Shown here one piece after another: positions 59,836 to 64,000 of a DNA stretch of 64,000 nt (its first letter is position 1; every line of letters begins with the position of its first letter). The position numbers and the translations under genes are program-made. The notes beneath the pieces were generated by a model. It made no database searches, had not been told where the DNA came from, and worked only from the letters and a program-made list of their open reading frames with translations. The DNA comes from Acanthopleura granulata (lineage: Eukaryota; Mollusca; Polyplacophora; Chitonida; Chitonidae), in assembly GCA_016165875.1 (NCBI GenBank), contig JABBOT010000014.1, positions 14,013,432-14,077,431 on the forward strand, given 5' to 3'.

Positions 59836-62800
59836 ATGAAACCAGCTGGCAGCAGACTGTACCTAACCCTCACCCACTGTAACACAACATACTTTGGCTA
59901 GGACAAAGGAGTTGCAATTTATAAATCCCATTATCTCAGAAACCAATAATTCAGTATTACGTTTATGAGAAAAAAGGCTAACTTACACATGCAAATAATT
60001 GTACAAGATTCATTTGGCTAGAAACTCTTGTTGTTAGCAATGGATAACTTGTCTTAAAACAGGTTTACATTAAAGCTTTGTTTACTGTTGTATTCAAACT
60101 ATACTGATGCAGAAAATATGGATGCACACGTTCAATTCAAAGTCCTTTTATGTCCTGTTATGCTACTTGTCCATATGTGTATATATGTGTGTGTGTAAAT
60201 AGACAGGTAGCACACTTTCAAATGCAGGTCTGTAGCTCCATTTTTATGTTAATACAAATGTTTAACCTACTTCCAAAGTTGGTCGATGTTGCCCATGTAA
60301 AATTAAATACCAAAAACACATTTTTCATTTTTAAAATGTTGCGGATTTACATATAGAAGCCTTACCACTAACTGTAATTTTGACACCAGCAGTGTACCTT
60401 TTTTCTGGAAATGCAATTATAACTAGTGTCTGCCTTTCAAGCAACATGTATTTACAACTAAGTGAAGGAGATGAAGCACTTTTGTTATTCAAGTACTAAG
60501 CTGCAGTTTGCTTTGTAAGTAACTTCCCATGCAAATGTAGAAGATGCAGGAAACGCAGCCAGCTTCTTAATTTACACTTTATGTATAATTCAAGAAAACT
60601 GCTCCAGATATACCCACAGATGTAAGAGTTGCAGCAAATTAGGTAATCTTATTTTTATTTGTGATTTTTTACCTGTAAACAGATTTAGCAGACTTGCGAA
60701 GGTGCAAGGGCTGGAAGCTGAACAACAGCTTCATATCATAGTTTAACAGCTTTACAGTAATCTGTCTTTCAGTATTCAATGTATAGGTTTGGACATTAAT
60801 TGTTTAGATGTCACTGACATCGCTAGTCTCTTTCAAGCCTGTCCATATACACTGTATACACCGATACATGCAGGACCTGCTGACTTGCTTCACAATAATG
60901 CAGCTGCAATGAAACTTTGCATTTTATTCCTGAAGCTTGTGCAAATTTTCAGTTTAAAATAAAGCTAAAGTAAACATGTGGTGTGTCATGTCTGTTATTT
61001 CAGTGTTGCATGCACTCTGTGATCTGGGAGTTGTGGTAAATGTGCAGCTTGCTTGGGAGTGTGTGTGTATTCTCATGTGCAATTAGATACAAGAGAGAAA
61101 TGATTCTCAGCAGTGGCCATGAGCCTTGGGAGACTTTAACATGTGTTTGGCTTAATGATGTTAATACGAAATGAAATTACACATTGGTGCCTTAAATATA
61201 TTACAGGTATAGCACCTCCACTATACATATAATTTGTAAGACCGCCTAATTACTGTGTGAGGCTTTCAGTCTGCATGTACCTCATGTGTGATACAATCGG
61301 CCACAAACAGTTGGCGGAGAGTCCTCCAAATCATGGCTTGAAAGTGTTGTCAAGCCAGACCACAAGTTCTTGTAACATGTAAGAGTTTGGGGGAAGTGTA
61401 CACACGTGTGCCAATATACAGAAGATCTTGTTACAGATGATCCTGTAGCCATATGTTCTCTTCCTTGTGACTGCCAGATGTAGTGGGAGAAATAGACAGC
61501 TTTGTCTTGGTTTCAGGTCATTGGCTGTTTGCTTTAAACACCTTATGCATATCTCTTCAACTTCCACAATCTTCAAATTCATTTAGGCTTTAGTTATTTT
61601 TAGATGTGTAAAGAAGGATTACTGATTTGTTATCTGAGGACTGCTAAATACACAAACACCTGTAGCTGGAAAAGGTTTATGACAAGGCTAAAACCTGACA
61701 GGACTTCAAAAATATCTAGAAACATTTGTTTTGATGGAAGTAAATCCAGCAAATGAGCAAGTTGATTCTTCTGTCTGATTATGGATTAATTTCACACCCA
61801 GCTAAGGTAATGATTAAACAATGTGTTTTTAATCAAAAGCACAGGTAAATCTTGACCTACATCGTAGTTTAAATACATCGCAGACCTCTTTCATATTAAA
61901 CATAGGATTCAACAAGATTTTCTTCAGACATGTAAGAGAAAAAAATACAACACTAATTGTTACCTCAAAAAAATATAGGTAATCCTCAACGCATTATGAT
62001 GGACACCTTGAGTGCCTGTAGACTCCTCATTACACACTATGTAGGGGACTGGATTATACAAATTCACTAAACATAATTGAAATACAAATGATTTAATTCC
62101 TGCCCTTTTGTATGTCTCACTTGAGCACAAGACCATATATTATCGAACGCTATATTTACGTGCTATGAAAAATGAATCTGAAACAGAAGTTTCACTAATC
62201 TTTGCCATAGGTCACTGATTTAGCATATTAAAGAAGAAAATTTACAGTCAGATCATATTATATGTACTGAGCAGGAAATAAACAGAACTTAACCTCTCCT
62301 GACTTGATAAACATTACAGTTGCCTATTTGCTTTGTTTTTCCCTCACAAAATTTTATGTTTTCCTCGAATGATAAATCCTTATTTCAGCCCAAAAAGTCA
62401 ATGGGTGACAACTGTCATAGGCTACCTATCAGCTCTATTTCTCATGAAGTGGGGCATCCTGAGGATGGCATGCTAAACGAAATCTCTGTGTGGTGCCATC
62501 AAGTTGGCTGATTGAAAGTAAAGTTTGTGAGAGATTTATGATGCTTGTATTCACCTTATATCGCAAATTTACATCAGGTACAAGCCAATAAGTACTGAGG
62601 TGTGTATGGTAGGTGTGGTTTCAGTTATTATATTTGCTTTTTTTTTTCATCACATGTTAGAGCTTTTCTGCCCTTACTTGTCCCACTTGAAAAAACGAGT
62701 GCATGGAAGAGGTGTTAAAATGTAACACAGTGTACGCACATGTATTTAGCTGGCAAATATGTTACAGTTTAACATCTGAACAGTTACTGACAACAGGTGT

Positions 62801-63285
62801 CCAGCTTGCTGTCACGTTGATGCCAGGTGATCCACTGATACATGTGGGTTCGGGGTACGTGTGTACTTACCATCCTCCCCTGGTGTTGGAAGTAACCCCT
62901 GAAACATAATAACGGGAGACAAGCATGAGGCTGGTTGAAGCAAGAAGATCAATTCCTCTTTCTTTTTTGAATGAATGGATGATTCTGGTTTAATGCCACA
63001 CTGGCAATATCTGAGCCATATCGTGGTGATTTTTAGGTTTTAAAATGTAGATACACAACGTGTTACAATTCCTAAGACATTAGATTTACACTGTTTTCTT
63101 TCATGCTTATTTGTTCATATTTTATTTGTAGTATTTCTTGATGAATTATTTATTACTTGATGGATTCAGGGAAATTTTAAACAATGATGTCAAAACGAAA
63201 CAAAAGTGCATTTACCACAATGCAATAAACAAATTTATAATAGATCAAAACTACATGCTTTCTTCCCAGCTAACCATATTTCCAG
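59836..63285. other. Non-coding stretch with a small second-family SINE fragment
   Basis: No gene was supported. An 83-codon ATG frame on the minus strand (61331-61582) lacks a recognisable domain. At about 62975-63015 GTTTAATGCCACACTGGCAA looks like a short piece of a different dispersed repeat. Confidence 0.4.
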
Positions 63286-63289
63286 AAAG

Positions 63290-63440
63290 CCCTCTTTATT
63301 TATTTATTTTCATTGGCGTTTTACGCCACACTCAAGAATATTTCACTTCTACGACGACAGCCAACATTATGGAAGGAGGAAACCGGGCAGTGCCAGGTGA
63401 AAACCCATGACCATCTGCAGGTTGCTTGCAGACCTTCACA
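63290..63440 (-). repeat. SINE 3' half, reversed
   Basis: TTTATTTATTTATTTTCATT tail, GGCGTTTTACGCCACACTCA, AGAATATTTCACTTCTACGA and GACCATCTGCAGGTTGCTTG. The tRNA-like head is missing. The small open frames here are SINE sequence. Confidence 0.85.
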
Positions 63441-64000
63441 CGTTGGGGATGATTAAGTAATTTTGCCACCAAGTTTATGTTAAGTAATTTTACCTGTGCC
63501 TATAAATGAAAAGTAGTTTTGGAGAAAGAAAGACCTCCAAAGATGTCAGAAGGAAATCTCTGAATAAAGAAAAATCTCCAGAAAGGCAAAAAACACACTA
63601 GAGAGAGAAAGTCTCTACAAAGTTCTAGACATAAAGATCTGGGGACAAACGATGTTTCATTAGGGAGACAACCCTAGAGAAACAGGAATGTGATGAGCCA
63701 TATAAAAAGTACAATTTGACAAGAGTAGTCTCTTCAGTGTAAGACAAAAATTTCAGACATATACATACACATACATAATGCGTCTCCTGTATGCCCCACA
63801 AATCACACATGAAGCCATTACTCTAATCATTTTGCATTCACCAAAAAGATAAAAAAAATGAACATTTTTCTTATAATTTTAAAAAGACTTGCAACTCTTA
63901 ATCAGCAAAATGGGATAATTGAGTTGTTTCACATTCACACCTTGACTTGAAGTTGTACATACATTATTATACGATGTCTATCTACCAACAACCAATGAGA
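63441..64000. other. Non-coding stretch at window end
   Basis: Purine-rich sequence with repeated GAAAGACCTCC/AAATCTC-like short motifs between 63520 and 63620. No gene was recognised. Confidence 0.4.

Noticed and set aside
61331..61582. 83-codon ATG frame on the minus strand with a balanced composition
   Set aside because: No motif, no neighbouring exons and a length within chance expectation for this much sequence.

Overview
The window is AT-rich, intron-containing animal DNA with little coding capacity. Dispersed copies of one tRNA-derived SINE point to a mollusc or a close lophotrochozoan relative, most likely a marine mollusc. Each copy has a tRNA-like head with A and B boxes, a conserved core reading as the 'ACTCAAGAATATTTCACTTA' type, and an (AAAT)n tail. 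This identification rests on remembered repeat families and was not checked by a search. No bacterial features were seen.

Two genes are well supported. (1) A two-exon plus-strand gene (14780-16175 and 17161-17540) encodes a predicted 591-residue protein: a helical N-terminal part, a long coiled coil, and a C-terminal death domain carried by its own exon behind a phase-1 intron. (2) A multi-exon minus-strand gene runs from 56268 down to 49414 and probably on to 38034. It encodes about 787 residues, or 816 if the last exon is included. It has a U1/matrin-like C2H2 zinc finger near the N-terminus, then about 22 copies of a 14-residue Tyr/Asp/Arg repeat with RGG motifs, a short helical stretch, and a Gln/His/Tyr-rich tail. 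All the exon phases I tested agree. A third, smaller candidate (23975-24343, plus) encodes a 122-residue single-pass membrane protein.

Layout: 0.1-0.45 kb SINE; 2.5-3.6 kb decayed reverse-transcriptase remnant (minus); 6.2-6.6 kb 30-bp minisatellite; 8.2-8.9 kb possible small exons (minus); 9.3 and 10.5 kb minisatellites; 12.6-13.4 kb second LINE remnant (plus); 14.8-17.5 kb death-domain gene; 18.1 kb 41-bp minisatellite; 24 kb membrane-protein gene; 27-36 kb repeats only (a 49-bp array, a Leu-tRNA-like SINE pair, a hairpin); 36.5-56.3 kb the zinc-finger gene, with SINEs and a terminal-inverted-repeat element in its introns; 56.3-64 kb non-coding with a 59-bp array and a SINE.

The genes do not form an obvious pathway. 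The notable points are the disordered, RGG/Tyr/Gln-rich zinc-finger protein, which looks like a nuclear RNA- or chromatin-associated factor, and the coiled-coil/death-domain protein, which looks like an assembly or signalling adaptor. Minisatellites are also unusually frequent, with at least nine arrays of 30-60 bp units in 64 kb, one of them inside a coding exon.
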